From assembly GCA_964036295.1 (NCBI GenBank), contig OZ038463.1, positions 13,848,069 to 13,912,068 of the forward strand: DNA of 64,000 nt, given 5' to 3'. The notes under the pieces are model-generated. The model did not search any database and was not told where the DNA came from. It was given only the letters and a program-made list of their open reading frames with translations. This document shows positions 10,831-23,572 of the stretch, in pieces. The DNA is from Plumapathes pennacea (Eukaryota; Cnidaria; Anthozoa; Antipatharia; Myriopathidae). Both the position numbers and the translations under genes were made by a program. Position 1 is the first letter of the stretch, and each line of letters starts with the position of its first letter.

Positions 10831-11687
10831 AAGCGGACTATTAGCACGCTTACGGAGTAAAGTAGTCAGTAGGAGGGACGCTTTTAATAGTCCCAAACAT
10901 CCACATCTTGCTGAAGTAAACGCGCTCAAATATCGGACCCCTGAGAGTTTTGGCAACTTCAGTGTTCGATACAGTAGGAGGGCGAAAGAGTGAAGCTCGT
11001 CATGGAGTGAAATATCTTATTAACCTCGTATTTACAGTAGACATCTATTTCTCAATTCTGCTACAGCAGAATACACTAACCTGACAAATGCCCGTGAAAT
11101 TTCGTTTGCGCGTGATCTCTTGTTTCTTTTACTACGGCTCGTCCTAATGTTCGGTGTCCGCATTAATTGTATCCACCTTATTTAGTCTGAGTGCAGCTGG
11201 CAGCTGGCACTAATGCATGCATCGATTATTATAACAACGCAGAGGTTTATGTCTTAGGGCCTGGGTTAAACGTCCATCTTAGCATGCGTCGAACACTTCG
11301 GGTTGACCGAAATCGTTCGATTGGCAATTGCTGTTTGCATTTAGTTCGACTCGTTCGACCCAGAGTCGACCTTATGCCGTTCTAATCGATTCCGCCAGTC
11401 GATTAGATCGAGTGAGTCGATCAAAACTCAATCAAGTCGATCTTAATTGGGACAAACGTCGGAACTAATATCACGCGTAATTGTTGAATTTAGTTCGACG
11501 CATGCTAAGATTACTATGATCTAACTACTTTTAGGTCTAACTCCAATTTTTTCCCTTTTTTCTTTTGCTCAATATGCTATGTATATTCTCACAGAGAACA
11601 TAGCATTGTTGGTGAGCGACTCGTGTATTTACTTGCACCTAAAGTCATCGAAGGCAGGAATAATTGATGACGGCTACATGGTGATTA

Positions 11688-12141
11688 CCGTGCAGCATGA
11701 AATATTCACGGGAGTTTAATTTCGCGGATTGCCGATTTTTTGCTTTTCGCGGGAAAAATTTTTCGTGAACTTGGATTTAAGACTTTACTGTTGGGAAAAA
11801 AATTTTCACAGATCTCAGGCAAGTTTCTGTCCGGTATTTCACGTTCGGCACTGGTAAATAGCCACAAGGGGTTTCAATTTTTCTTACATCTTGTTTATTA
11901 ATCTATAATTTACAAAATGTCACAAATCGTCCACCACATCTCAAAGCTACAGTATACAGTAGGTTGGCCTAGAAAACACATAAGATATAGTGCTGGACGA
12001 GTTTAATAAATATATGGAGTAAATTTTGGCAAATTTTTTTCTCGTGGGAATATATTTTCGCGATATATAATTTTGGCGAATCGTCGGAAAATCCGCAAAA
12101 TTAGCGAAAATAGACACCCGCGAAAATTTCATGCTACACAG
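11688..12141. mobile_element. MITE flanked by TA, ~27-bp TIRs
   Basis: The left end begins CCGTGCAGCATGAAATATTC; the inverse of the right end begins CTGTGTAGCATGAAATTTTC. TA lies on both sides (11686-11687 and 12142-12143), and repeat A copies I and IV show the empty site (GGCGATTAGGCTTCG). TA duplication plus these TIRs fits a Tc1/mariner-type MITE. A partial inverted copy is at 51597-51746. Confidence 0.75.
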
Positions 12142-14083
12142 TAGGCTTCGAACACACGAGTTTGTCCTGCCTGCCGCGATTGACATTAAACAACGGTGTT
12201 CGTAGGGAATACTTCGAACACTACGGCTGTTACAAGTTCTCAAATTTGCTCGGCTCATAGCTCAACATAGCTCGTGAACAAGTGCCTATTTCTTCCATAG
12301 AAAAAGAAGGCAAACATGAATGGCTGTGTTTTCATTGGGTAAAGTTACAGGAAAATTCCTTGATTTCCACGCAAAGCTGACCCGGTGAAAACACAGCCTA
12401 TACACAAATAAAGGTAATTACAAAGCAGAATAATGCACGCAGCGTGACCATCATTATCTCTCTTGTCTTGCATAAACAAATATTTCATATGAACTAGCAC
12501 AATACATCACCAGCTTATACTAAATCAAACTAATCAAAGCTTAAAAGAAGTGAGCGAAAACTTCACATTTTCAGGCTAAAAAATGACAGCGAAATTTACT
12601 TAATTATTAATCGTTTTTTTTGGCCAATGGCCCCGAAAGAATACAAAGACTAAGACTGTGCAGTGCAATAATTCCTTTCGCGAGGATTTTCACGACTCGG
12701 CGGCAGTGGCGTGCTTTGCAGTTCTAGTCAGTGCTCGCTGGCACGGTTTTCCGCGTCGCCCGATCTGATTCGTTCACATCAGTTCATCCAAACAGATGTT
12801 CAGTCTTTTTTAAATTTGAGATGTAAGGTGAAAGTCTTGTGACTCAAGCGTTAAAAATAAAGTTACTCTCTCTGTGGAAGTCATTGAAAACCCGACAGGA
12901 AACTGGACGAGAGATATTGTGTTCGCGACCACTTCGCAAAATTTGGCAGACACTATAGGCCGAATGTTAATTCAAAAATGAATTTTGACCACAGAAACCA
13001 ATCACAAGAAAGCCATGTCATATAAATAATTTATAGAGGCGAGTTTTGGAGCTCCAGTCCAAAGAAGAGCGAAGGGGAAACTAGAAAGACGATTCGCTGC
13101 TGTTCCTGCACCCAAGTATATTCTTGTTGTTTACAGTTCTCAGGTGACGTAACCAACATATCCCAAAATACTCTGCAGCGCGAGCAGCCCACGAAAGATA
13201 ACATATACTGCATGTACCGAAAAATCCGGGAATAGGCGACAGTTCTTCCAAGGCCTACATCTGTTTCTAATTTTCACAATTTTGTGCCATTTCGCGTTTA
13301 TTTGACCTGCGACTCTGAAACTGCATGACTAGTTTTCCTTTCTTGTATTGGCTGCATTTGTTTCTTTGACGAAAACAAGTTTATGCAAATGAACGGCGCC
13401 ATATTTGCATAGAGTGGTCATGTGACTTTGTCTGAGGTCTGCATCGTAGCGACTAAATTTGTCTGTCTCAGTCTCAGATGAGGTGTGAATTGAACAATAA
13501 AGCTGAAAGCTGTGAAAATTAGAATTTGACAAAAGTGTCGAAGTTCGTAATGTTTGTTTGATTTTTTTATTTGTTTTCTTCTTCCTTTTTTTGCTGAAAT
13601 CGCAACTGCGAGATCAAGGTTTGACTATTTTCAGTATGCACCGTTCTGAAATCGAATATTTGCTACTTTTCGTAATATTTCACACTTCATTCGCTGTCTG
13701 AGAGAAAGCCTTGGAATTGTCGTTTTGGTAGAATTGCGAGGAATCTCGGGAAATATTATGGGAAATTCCTTATATAGCCTCTAATTTTCTATCGGTTATA
13801 TTTTATTCGGCGGTTGTGTAATATTCCTAAACGTGAATTTGTTTATATGTGCGTGTTGAGGGGCAAGAAGGATTATATTTGCTTTATATGGATTACATCA
13901 TGACTCCTGGGAGTGACCAAACATCGCACACAGCCTATCGTGAGAATATGACTGGTTGTAATTATTATTAAATTACTGATGCAGATCTTAAAATAGATTT
14001 TGAAAAATTAACGTTTGAACAAGGGTATGTGTGGTGAATCGGCTGCCATAGCTATTCTCTCTTGCTGACGTCTTGAATATTAA

Positions 14084-14405
14084 GGCCCGTCCAAACGAAC
14101 CCAACGTCGCCGTCCAACATCATTCAACAATGTTGGATGAACATGTTGGATGAAGTTTGATATTCTTTTTGTTCTCGGGCAATGATGAATAATGCCTATT
14201 AATCACTTGATTCAGCCTCTACAACATTATTTGATTCGCGCCGGCGCACTAGAGCTTAATTGTACACCGTGGGCTCACTTTCGGTCCCAGAATCCTTATC
14301 GTCTACAGTGTTTTATAAAACATATTGGACTCGTTTGGCCATCCCGTAGAACATCGTTCAACATTGTTTTATCCAGCATGTTGGACTTGTTTGGTCAGCC
14401 TTCAG
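14084..14405. repeat. TIR module rich in GTCCAACAT/ATGTTGGAC
   Basis: The left end AAGGCCCGTCCAAACGA and right end TTTGGTCAGCCTT are imperfect inverses. Inside each end the ATGTTGGA motif alternates with its complement, so the whole can fold back. The same module is at about 35503-35830 (copy IV); copy III keeps only its right half near 21440-21665. Confidence 0.55.
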
Positions 14406-15699
14406 CCCTTTGTCAGTAGTCAATTAGTCTGTTACCAATACCTTTTCTTTATTGTAACCGTGAGAATCACTGCGTTAGGACTTTGTCTGGTTTGTAATTT
14501 TACCTTATTGAGCCCGCATTGTGCAATTACTTATTTGTCTAAATATCGCTCATTAGGCAAGTCATGAATATGCAATAAAAGATGAATGGATTTGCTAGGG
14601 GGAAGCAGACTTTATATATTTATATACAGAATATACAGAATATGCAGTGAAACCTCCTTGAGGGAACGTGGTCGCTTACTGGAATTTCTCGAGTTGCTGA
14701 TGTTTACAAATGTAAGCATGGGCACGCAAAGCATCTACGGTGAGAGTGTCTCTTTAAGAAATCAACCTTGTGTCCTGTTGCACCGTACATTACATGTGTT
14801 AGTGTTTTGAGCGGTCCGGTTTCTGCAAGGAAGATAGTCCTTGCACAGATAATTGCTCCTTGGTAACATAAGAAGGTCACTTACTGGAGATCAAAAACAG
14901 TAGAAAACGGTGAGCTTCAAAGTTGGTCGAACTTGTTTACGAGAAGTTTCACAATAGTAATTTGACTGAGAAAGCAATCGGTACTTTGGTATCTCCCGTA
15001 GGCGACCACTTAAAGCCGAACTAAGGTTGGTCGCTTGCAGGAGGTTCTACTGTACGTCAAAATATTGTTCGCCCAAGAAGTGCAACAGGTGTGGCACTTA
15101 ATGACGTCACAAATGTAGTACAGCTTCCACGACGTCACAGTACAAACATAGGTCCGCAAAGCGTACGTGAAGCTATTTGCTAGTTGATGATCGTCTATGA
15201 TAGTGAAAGGGTTAACACGAACTGTCATGCACTCCCAAGAGTGAGGTACCGCATTCATCAGTGAATTGTATATTTAGTGGGTCGCGAGCAAACGAAATCA
15301 CAACTGATACAAATGCTCTGTAAATTATCGTTCGGTTTTCAATGTTCACTGTAAGTTGCCTGTTGCTCAGATCAACAGTTCAGTGGACTTATCCTTTCCG
15401 CTGTTACTTCAAAGAAACTCGAGTGTTAGCTGTTTCTGCCCAGCGCTAAATAACCTTTATCAATCACTCCTTCTGCCACAACCGCCGTTGTCGTTTCTTT
15501 GCTAGAGGCTTATAATTCCTTGTTTTTCTCGTAGATTCAGGTCAAATGAAGAATCGGGAACTTCACTAAAACCGAACAGTCCAAAAATTTGTCCCACTGC
15601 GCAACCTCAGAGCAATATAACACACTTTCCGTGTTACATAGCCCCATGCAAACACGGTTGGGAACCAATCAGAGCGCTCGTTATATATGTTTTATTGCT

Positions 15700-15815
15700 G
15701 CTCAACTCACGGATGTCGGTCTGGATGATCAGTCATGTGACAACTGACGTTGTTGTTTGTGACTCGACTCACGGATGTCGGTCTGGATGATAAGTCATGT
15801 GACAACTGATGGCCA
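15700..15815 (+). repeat. ~63-bp direct duplication
   Basis: The block CTCACGGATGTCGGTCTGGA through GTCATGTGACAACTGA occurs twice, starting near 15702 and 15765, with one or two differences. Confidence 0.85.
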
Positions 15816-17685
15816 ATTGAACCCAGGACATAATGCTCAGGGGACCGTGAGAGTGTTTTTCTCCGACGTCACTCGAAAGTCGAAGCAAGGACTTTTTGAG
15901 TGTTCCTTCGTTATAACGAATCGAGTATTGAAGTGAAACATCGTCTGATCTCCCTGATGATCTCTGCCAAACAACAACACGTTACATTCGCGATGTACCG
16001 GCTACAAACGGTATGTCTTTCGTGTCAATGCATGTGCCCCTCAATGTTTATCTGTTTCATCATTTGGCTTTACATTTGATGATCCATGTGAGTAAAAAAT
16101 AAATAAACTGCATTCTGACTTGAAATTTTGTCGTTAACGCTCGTTTCTTCGCTGTTGACTCGATACCGCGTTGCGTTACTCACGATTAAATACATGTTGC
16201 GAGGGTCAATCACGGGCATTCACTGCTGGCAATCCATTTCTTGTGCAAAATTCAAAGCAGTATGGACTGGCGACTTTTGAACAGATTCTGGCAGATTTAA
16301 ATTCTGAAAGAGCCTTCGAACGATGAAGACGAAAGGAGAGTTGTCATGTTGTTTGAACTTACAATGGCGGAGGTACGAACGCGGATTCTTTTAGTGTAAG
16401 CTACTGATCTGTCCAAGACAGTATGTTTCTTCGTTGTGTTTACCAGAGATGGATTTGTGGAGTTATTCGTCTTGATAGTGACCGCGAAACGAATCCGTTG
16501 GAAAGAAATATCGTTCAATTTCTTCGTGAAACTGACTTTGTTTATCACCACGTGGCGATGTACTTTGCACAATTATTTCCAGTCCGCTTGCTAATTTTGC
16601 TTCTATTTTAGTGTCTGCAGATTTATTAGATTTGCTTTAACGAGATCGATCTTTGAATTTAGAATATCAGTCTGAAGTTTAGAACCATTTCACTTAAGTT
16701 TGTATAGATAAATTCGCTTTTCGTCTTCGGATGGACGAACGCTGCGAACAAAATATTTCATTCAGTGATTTATAATTTCAGGTTTTATTGCCTTTTGAAT
16801 TATCTTTTGTCCTTTTTATTATATGTTTTTGTCACGTATTCTAGTTTCAAATAAATTTTAATTAGGAATGGTATCTCGCTTCTGTAATTACTGCGCACTT
16901 GGTTTATTTTTGCGAGTCGCGTTGCGTTATCGTTCCCGTACAACTTCCCATAAAGGAATTTGAAGGTAGCTGCGCGCGTTATTTCTCCAGGAGTGAATGG
17001 ATTAATAGATTTAGTTACAGTTGTAAACAAGAAAGAAACTTTCTTGCTTCCGTGTTCTGACTTGTTTTAATCAGCTAGGGTAAGCCTCGGCAGCATTCAC
17101 ATGACCTTTGGTTACTTCTAGTTTTATAAAATAAAATAATGATTTTCAGTTAGGGAAACAGTGTACATATTGAAATTAACAGTTTTTCGAGAAATAACTT
17201 CAAATGGTAAATAGCTGAAAAATCGAAACACCGGAGAAATGTTTCCTTGAGAGAGTCGTGAAAAACCTGTCAGTGAAAATATTAAAGGCAAATGAAGGCT
17301 GCAGCAGACAAGCGTCAGTTAACAATATCTAAGCATATATCAAGAATAAAACAAAGGATTCTTCGTGATGTTTGTCAGCGAAAAAGCAAGTGCCGTTTGG
17401 ACGGAGAAATGACTAATGAGTTTTTATCGGCCATCTTGAAATTCTGGCGCCTATATTGTTATTGGTTCCAACACCATTCATAATACAAGTCAGAACCGCT
17501 GCAAGCAAGTTGTTGTCTGATTTTTTAGTCACAATCAACACTCAGACGACTAACGCGTCCGGAGCAATAGGGTGCCTCATACTCTCTTAGTCCGGCAACG
17601 CTGAAACATTATATGAATTTCGTTAAAATCACAAGAGCGACCGCGGCCGTAAGCACAAGTGACTCATCAGCGTGGTTTGTCCTAG
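15816..17685. other. No gene or repeat recognised
   Basis: Only short unsupported frames are present. I see no paired splice sites around a conserved motif and no match to the repeat families of this window. Confidence 0.5.
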
Positions 17686-19150
17686 AGTCCGCGTCCACTA
17701 AGCTATAAAAAACGGTTCAACTTATAATATGCTTCGGGATACAAATCGGTCCCAAATGTCAGAGTAATAAAGTTCAGTTTTATACCTAAATTGTTGCCAC
17801 TGGTTTTCGGCAGCCCCTTGAGAGAATAAGATTATTCTTAGATTTACAATTAAGTTCGCCCTAAACGCAGCGCAGGCGAGTGCCAATTTAATGTTAAAGT
17901 GTTGCAGATCTTTCAATACAAAGCAAGTCTTCAATATTAAAAATGATAATCTCTTCAATATGGTGTTTTCTCGCACTGCTGATTGAGTCTCTCCTTCAAA
18001 GTGAAATCTAACGCAAATTTGTTTGGCTTCTGGTTGTGTTCGGTGCTGTAGTTAATTACACGTTGCTTTTAAAGGGGCCCTCTCACCCACAATCTTTTGC
18101 GCGCCAAAATCCTTGACCCGCCATTTTTTGGTCCCCCGATAGTCGAAAGATGAATAGGAATCCACTTCCACCCGACTCGTTTGAACAGGATATTTATTTA
18201 TTTATTTATTTTTTTTTTACCTAAAAGTGCTACTTGCTTATTTTTCTTTCAATTTATTACGTTGTTTCGTGCTGGAAACCAAATTTAGCCAGATTTTTAA
18301 AATACATTTCTAGATGTAAACCGAAACATTGAGTTGGCTGAGAGGGCCCCTTAGGGAAGTCACCCTAAAACCACATCAAACTTTGAACGAGTCCGCGTCC
18401 ATATAGCTCTAAAAAACGGTTTAACTTAGCGCTCTTCGGGATACAAATCGGTCCCAAATGTCAAAGTAAAAGTACACAGTTTTATCGGTGTCTTACCTGA
18501 ATTGTTGCCACTGGTTTTCGGCAGCCCTTCTATAGAATAAGATTATTCTTAGATTTATAATTAAGTTCGCCCTAAACACAGCACAGGCGGGTGCCAATTT
18601 AATATTACAGTGATGCAGATCTTTCAATACAAAGCAAGTCTTCAATATTAAAATGATTTTCTTCTCAATATGGTGTTTTCTCACACTTCTCATTGAATCT
18701 TTTCTTCAAAATAAAACCTAACGCAAGTTTGTTTGGCTTCTGGTTGTCACCGGTGCTGTAGTTAATTACACGTTGGTTTTAGTTGGGCCGTCTCACCCAC
18801 TGTCCTTTGCGCGTTGAAGTCCTTGATCCATCTTTTTCAGGGTTCCCGAAAGTCTTCCGCCACTTCTACCCGACTCGTTTGAGCAGGATATTAGTATTTT
18901 TTTCTTACCTAAAAGTGCTACTTGCCTATTTTTCGTTTGATTTATTACATTGTTTCGTGTTGAAAACCAAATTTAGCCAGATTTTTAAATACATTTCTTG
19001 ATGTATGCAGAAACATTGAATTGGCTGAGAAGGCCCCTTAGGGATGTCATCCCCAAACCACATCGAACTTTGAACAACGAACAAAGCCAGAATGTGACAG
19101 TTTGTCGCATAGAGTCCACTTCCACTAGCTATAAAAGCGGTCGAATTTAG
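17686..19150 (+). repeat. ~705-bp tandem duplication, two units plus a third start
   Basis: The unit begins GAGTCCGCGTCCAC...AGCTATAAAA...CGGTT and recurs near 17688, 18391 and (partial) 19108. The two full units are diverged by substitutions and small indels. Each unit contains the GGGGCCCTCTCA MITE described next. Confidence 0.8.
18072..18352. mobile_element. MITE with AAGGGGCCCTCTCA TIRs
   Basis: The 14-bp end at 18072-18085 is perfectly inverted at 18339-18352. A TTTA short tandem repeat lies inside. A degraded copy sits at the equivalent place of the second tandem unit (about 18780-19040), so it inserted before the duplication. The CTCTCACC core is shared with the TTAA element at 22060-22322. 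Confidence 0.65.
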
Positions 19151-19447
19151 AAGTGCCACAAGTGTGGTACTATGCCGTCACAAATGTAGTGCAGCTTTCA
19201 TGACGTCACAGTACAAAAATGCAATCCATTTGACCTGACTGGTTCTCCTGGTTCTCCTGTGTAATATTAAAAAAGAAAGCTACAAAATGAATAAAACATG
19301 CATATGTATACAGTTTCTTAAGCCAATCACCGTTTATAAGGTACGAGACCTGGAATAAAAAGCCCATAGGTCTTTGCGTGCGTCATACCTTGGTAAAATG
19401 CGCTGGCCAGGAATAGCACTGTACACAGTTGTCAGCAGTTTTCGTGA

Positions 19448-19632
19448 CTAACAGTCCGCTCTCCATCCCAAAATCTGTGCTAGAAACTGTGACGAGAAAA
19501 GAAAAATGTCATACTTTGGGATGATTCGGGTGCGATGAGATCAGTGTTGCAGTGCCATTGCGCTATTGCCTTGTGATGTCGTTGAAGTCCTTATCTGTGA
19601 TGCTTAAAACCTGAGCCACTTAAACTGTTACC
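19448..19632 (-). pseudogene. Duplicated exon/intron fragment of the discoidin gene
   Basis: This segment matches 25083-25257: the first ~35 bases of the discoidin exon, its acceptor (TTTTCTCGTCACAG on the minus strand) and about 140 bp of the upstream intron. The exon part stops after a few codons (Gly-Met-Glu-Ser-Gly-Leu) and runs into unrelated repeat sequence, so it cannot be a working exon. It lies on the same strand as the gene, downstream of its 3' end. Confidence 0.75.
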
Positions 19633-19659
19633 TCTCGACTCTTTCAAACCGAGGCCTTA

Positions 19660-22600
19660 AGTGCACAACCTTTGTTATGTAAGTAAAATGATTTTATTAG
19701 CATAAAACTGAAAACGAATTTTCATAAAAGCTTTCGCACTAGACCTTGTTTTGAAATAGAGGCAACAGGCATCTCGGAAATTTGGCCTACTCAATAAGGC
19801 TGTAGTAATAGGAGCCTTTGAAATATTTTTGCCAACCGTTGAACAAAAAGACTCTCACTTTTAACTACCAAGATCTGTGGTCAGGGTCTCAGCTCGCTTT
19901 ACACATGCTAACTTTCGACCTTCTCTTTTACCTTGACTCTCCTTTCATTATAAATATTTGAAGACATTCGGCTAAAAACGAGCCGTGTGACAATTTCATA
20001 TCTGTCTTTAAAATCTCAATTTGATACTTGTGTGATCTTGAGTTATCTATGTCATTTTGATCAGAAACACACACATAAAATGTCAATAACGACAAAATAA
20101 AAGAGCAAAATTTCGCGTTTTACTAGTTATGTGTTCATTTATGGAGCCCCCAAATTAAAAGCTTTTCTTGAGTAACACTGGGTCGCTCGCTGCGCCCCTG
20201 CTGGTTGACACATTAAATATAGATAACGCTATAGTGTCCTCAAAAAGCTAAACAATGAAATGTTCTCACAGAGAATATAGCATTGAGGATGAGCGACTCG
20301 TGTACTTTGTACCTAAAGTTACGAAACTCTTATCGAAGGCGGAATATTTTAGCTGTGACGTGTAGAGTCAAATTTCTCCCGGTGCAGCCGACCTATTTAA
20401 ATTTCTGTGGAGTAGCCAGTGCCCACAGTCACACCGTTACACCGACAAAACTTGAAAAAAAAAATTACACTCACACCGATAACATTTGACAAAATTAAAC
20501 GTGGGCCGAGATTTTTTTTTTACTACTGACTTTCCCTGAAATGACGCTGAAATGTCGTCAAGAGAAATTTTGTCCGATGTCTTCCACATTTTGCCCCGAT
20601 TGCACTTGTGCAAACCGCGTTTTGTCACCCACGAATTTGTCAATGAGTTGCTACTAAAAAAAAACTTGGAAAATATCAAAAAAGAATTGTCTTCGTTTCG
20701 CGGCTATGGGCACGTACGTACACAGAAATAGAACCATGAGAGTGTGTATGAACACTGGTGTTTTCAATATTTTAAGCATACATGTAGAAGTCTTTATGTG
20801 ACGTATCTCTTAATTTTTAGGATTAAGCGAGCAACCACTCTTGGGGGAGTTCGTTCACTGAATAAAGTTCATTGCGCCGTTGTTTGACACACGCTATCGG
20901 CTATTTCATTCAGCTCAGAACATTGGGATATATTTAGGCATTTGGTTTGTTGAATGAACGGAGGCGAGTACTTCTTGGGGCCTTGTTTTATGTTTGCTGA
21001 AATATCTAATGCGATATAATAAATATCCTAACCTCGTATTTACAGTAGACCTCTATTTCTCAATTCTGCTTTATAGCAGAATACACTAACCTGACAAATG
21101 TCCGTGAAATTTTGTTTGCACGTGATCTTGTTTCTGTCACTACGGCTCGCAGGTTCAAACCAGTATGTATGCTTAATGTTCGGTGTCCGCATTAATTTTA
21201 TCCACCTGTATGTTTGATTATTGTAACAACGCAGATGTTTATGTCTTTGGCCTGGGTTAAACGTCGATCTTAGCATGCTACGAACTAAATTACACTTCGA
21301 TTCGACCGAAATTGTTCGACTGGCAATTGAGTTGCATTAAGGCACCATCCACACTAATCCGGATAAATTTGAAAACGGATATTTATTCATCCGTTTTAGC
21401 CTCCCGTCGTAAATTAGCTGCCTTAGCTATCCTCTTTTGCTGACAATTTGAATGTTAATTTAATTATTCGTTTGATTCAGCCTCTACAGCATTGTTTGAT
21501 CCGCGCCGGCGCACTAGAGCCTAATTGTACACCGTGGGCTCACTTTCGGTCCCAGAATCCTTATCGTCTACAGTGTTTTAAAAAATATATTGGACTCGTT
21601 TGGCCATCCCGTAAAACATCGTCCAGCATTGTTTTATCCAACATGTTGGAGTCGTTTGGTCCGCCTTTCCTCAGTAGTCGATTAGTCTGTCACCAATACC
21701 TTTTCTTTATTGTAACGAGAAAATCACTGTGTTAGGATTTTGTCTGGTTTGTAACTTTACTTTATTGTCTCCGCATTGTGCAATTACTTATGTGTCTAAA
21801 TGTCTAAAATTTGCTTTTTGGGCAAGTCATGAATGTGCAACAAAAAGATACATGGATTTGCTGGGGGGAGGCAGACTTTACATGACGTCACCGAATCTCT
21901 ATGCCATTACATATATACAGAATATACAGCGGAACCTCCCTGAGGGACCATGGTCGCTTACTGGAATTTCTCACCATAGGAAGCCTAAGTGAGATCCTGC
22001 TTTGAGCCACAATCAGTGTCAAATAATGCAGGTTTTGTGGGTGAATAACACCTTGAGGCTTAAAGAGACCCTCTCACCGTAGATGCTTTGCGTGCCCAGT
22101 GACTGACCGCGGCAATATTCGTATCATACCATGGCGAATTCTCATGTTTTCCTACCTTTTATCGTGAAATAAATCAGCACAAATTCAGAAAGTGTTTTTA
22201 ATACGAGAAGCAGCGGCAGTCAGATCAATCAGTCATAACGTGAGCGCCTCAGGAAAGTCGAGTTGCTGATGTAAATGTAAACATGGGCGCGCAAAGCATC
22301 TACGGTGAGAGTGTCTCTTTAAGAAATCAACCTTGTGTCCTGTTGCACTGTACATTACATGTGTTAGTGTTTTGACCGGTCCGGTTTCTGCAAGGAAGTT
22401 TAGTCTCTTTGGGAGGATAGGGTGGTCGCTTACCGGAGATCAAAAACAATAGAAAACGGTGAGCCTCAAAGGTGGTCGCGGTCGCTTACGAGAGGTTTGA
22501 CTAATAGTAATTTGACTGAGAAACCAATCGATACTTTGGTACCTCCCGTAGGCGACCACTTAAAACCGAACGAAGGTTGGTCGCTTGCAGGAGGCTCTAC

Positions 22601-22895
22601 TGTACGTCAAAATATTGTTCGCCCAAGAAGTGCAACAGGTGTGGTACTATGACGTCACAAGTGTGGTACTATGACTTTCATGACGTCACAGTACAAAAAT
22701 GAAATCCATTTGAACTGATTGGTTCTCCTGTGTAATTTTGAGGAGGAAAGTTACAAATTGAATATGGTAAAAACATGCATATGTATACAGTTTCCTAAGC
22801 CGAGACCAGGAATAAAAAGCCCAAAGGTCTTTGCGTGCCTCACACCTTGGTAAAACGTGTCGGCCATGAATAGCACTGTATACAGTTGCCAGCAG
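19660..22895. repeat. Long interspersed repeat A, copy III
   Basis: A more diverged and internally deleted copy. It keeps the CATCTCGG left block, the TTCTCACAGAGAATATAG block near 20265, the CCTGGGTTAAACGTC block near 21250, and a right end through the paired TGACGTCA sites and the AGCAGTTTTCG motif near 22890. A related right-end piece also occurs at about 19197-19447. Confidence 0.55.
22060..22322. mobile_element. MITE with ~38-bp TIRs, ends in TTAA
   Basis: Ends read TTAAAGAGACCCTCTCACCG and, inverted, TTAAAGAGACACTCTCACCG, continuing as GTAGATGCTTTGCG on both sides with about two mismatches over 38 bp. TTAA at both limits could be part of the TIR or a TTAA target duplication (piggyBac-type). 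Copies II and IV retain only the right end, near 14715-14755 and 36115-36150. Confidence 0.7.
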
Positions 22896-22903
22896 TTTTC
22901 GTT

Positions 22904-23258
22904 TTAAATGACCTGAAAGTGAGGCGTTTGGGTTGACAGTATTGGAGGAGCAGTGCTTATGCTCTGAAAAACGACATGTTTGTGTGGGTTCAGGCCAATA
23001 TTTTACGCAGATGGGGGAGGGGGGTGCTGGGGAAGGGCAACGTTTTGCATATCTGTGTTCAAATTAAAATTACAACAAAGTAGGTGCCAAGATGATTCCT
23101 GCATCGTTGTTTTAAGTAAAGTGATTTGATTTGAATACGGAGGCTGTAGAAGTACAGTCGACTTTGAATTTGCCAAAACACGTGAAACTAAGTTTGTCAC
23201 AGCACGATTACTGTTAGTTTGATCCAGTCACCCAACGCCTCACTTTCATGCCATTTAA
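22904..23258. mobile_element. MITE with TTAA flanks and GAAAGTGAGGCGTT TIRs
   Basis: TTAAATGACCTGAAAGTGAG at the left is matched by the inverse of the right end, TTAAATGGCATGAAAGTGAG, and both continue into GCGTT. TTAA occurs at 22904-22907 and 23255-23258. There is no coding capacity. Confidence 0.65.
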
Positions 23259-23572
23259 GCGGAACCGCTGACAACTGTAATAAGTGCTATTAGGATGAAA
23301 TCGGTTCATCGAATCAATTTTAATGCGGAAAAAACATTTCAAAAATATACTCGAAAGGAAATTGTTTGTCATTTGGTTATTATTTTGCTGAAGCTGTACT
23401 GCGAGACGATCAACACTTACAATCACAGCTCATTGTCGAAACTCGTTTACACACGGATCGCTGTTTAACTGCAAGATATGAGTGCAGACGCAAAGGATCA
23501 TGGGCTTTTTAACCTTAGTTACGCACAAGCCAACAGGATCCGTATTGTTGATCAGCGGCTTATGACTACAGT

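Larger units (their letters stand above)
9607..15150. repeat. Long interspersed repeat A, copy II
   Basis: The longest version of repeat A in the window. It follows the landmark order of copy I, adds a 100-bp tandem array (about 10363-10830) and a TA-flanked MITE (11688-12141), and extends on the right through the CAATAAAGCTGAAAGC segment (about 13500), a CAAACG-type TIR module (about 14084-14405) and a GTCCGGTTTCTGCAAGGAAG block (about 14815). The right limit is approximate, near the TGACGTCA pair around 15100-15150. No conserved protein frame is visible. Confidence 0.6.

Noticed and set aside
10453..10993. Plus-strand ORFs across the 100-bp tandem array
   Set aside because: They use different frames of the same repeat unit and have no counterpart in the other repeat A copies.
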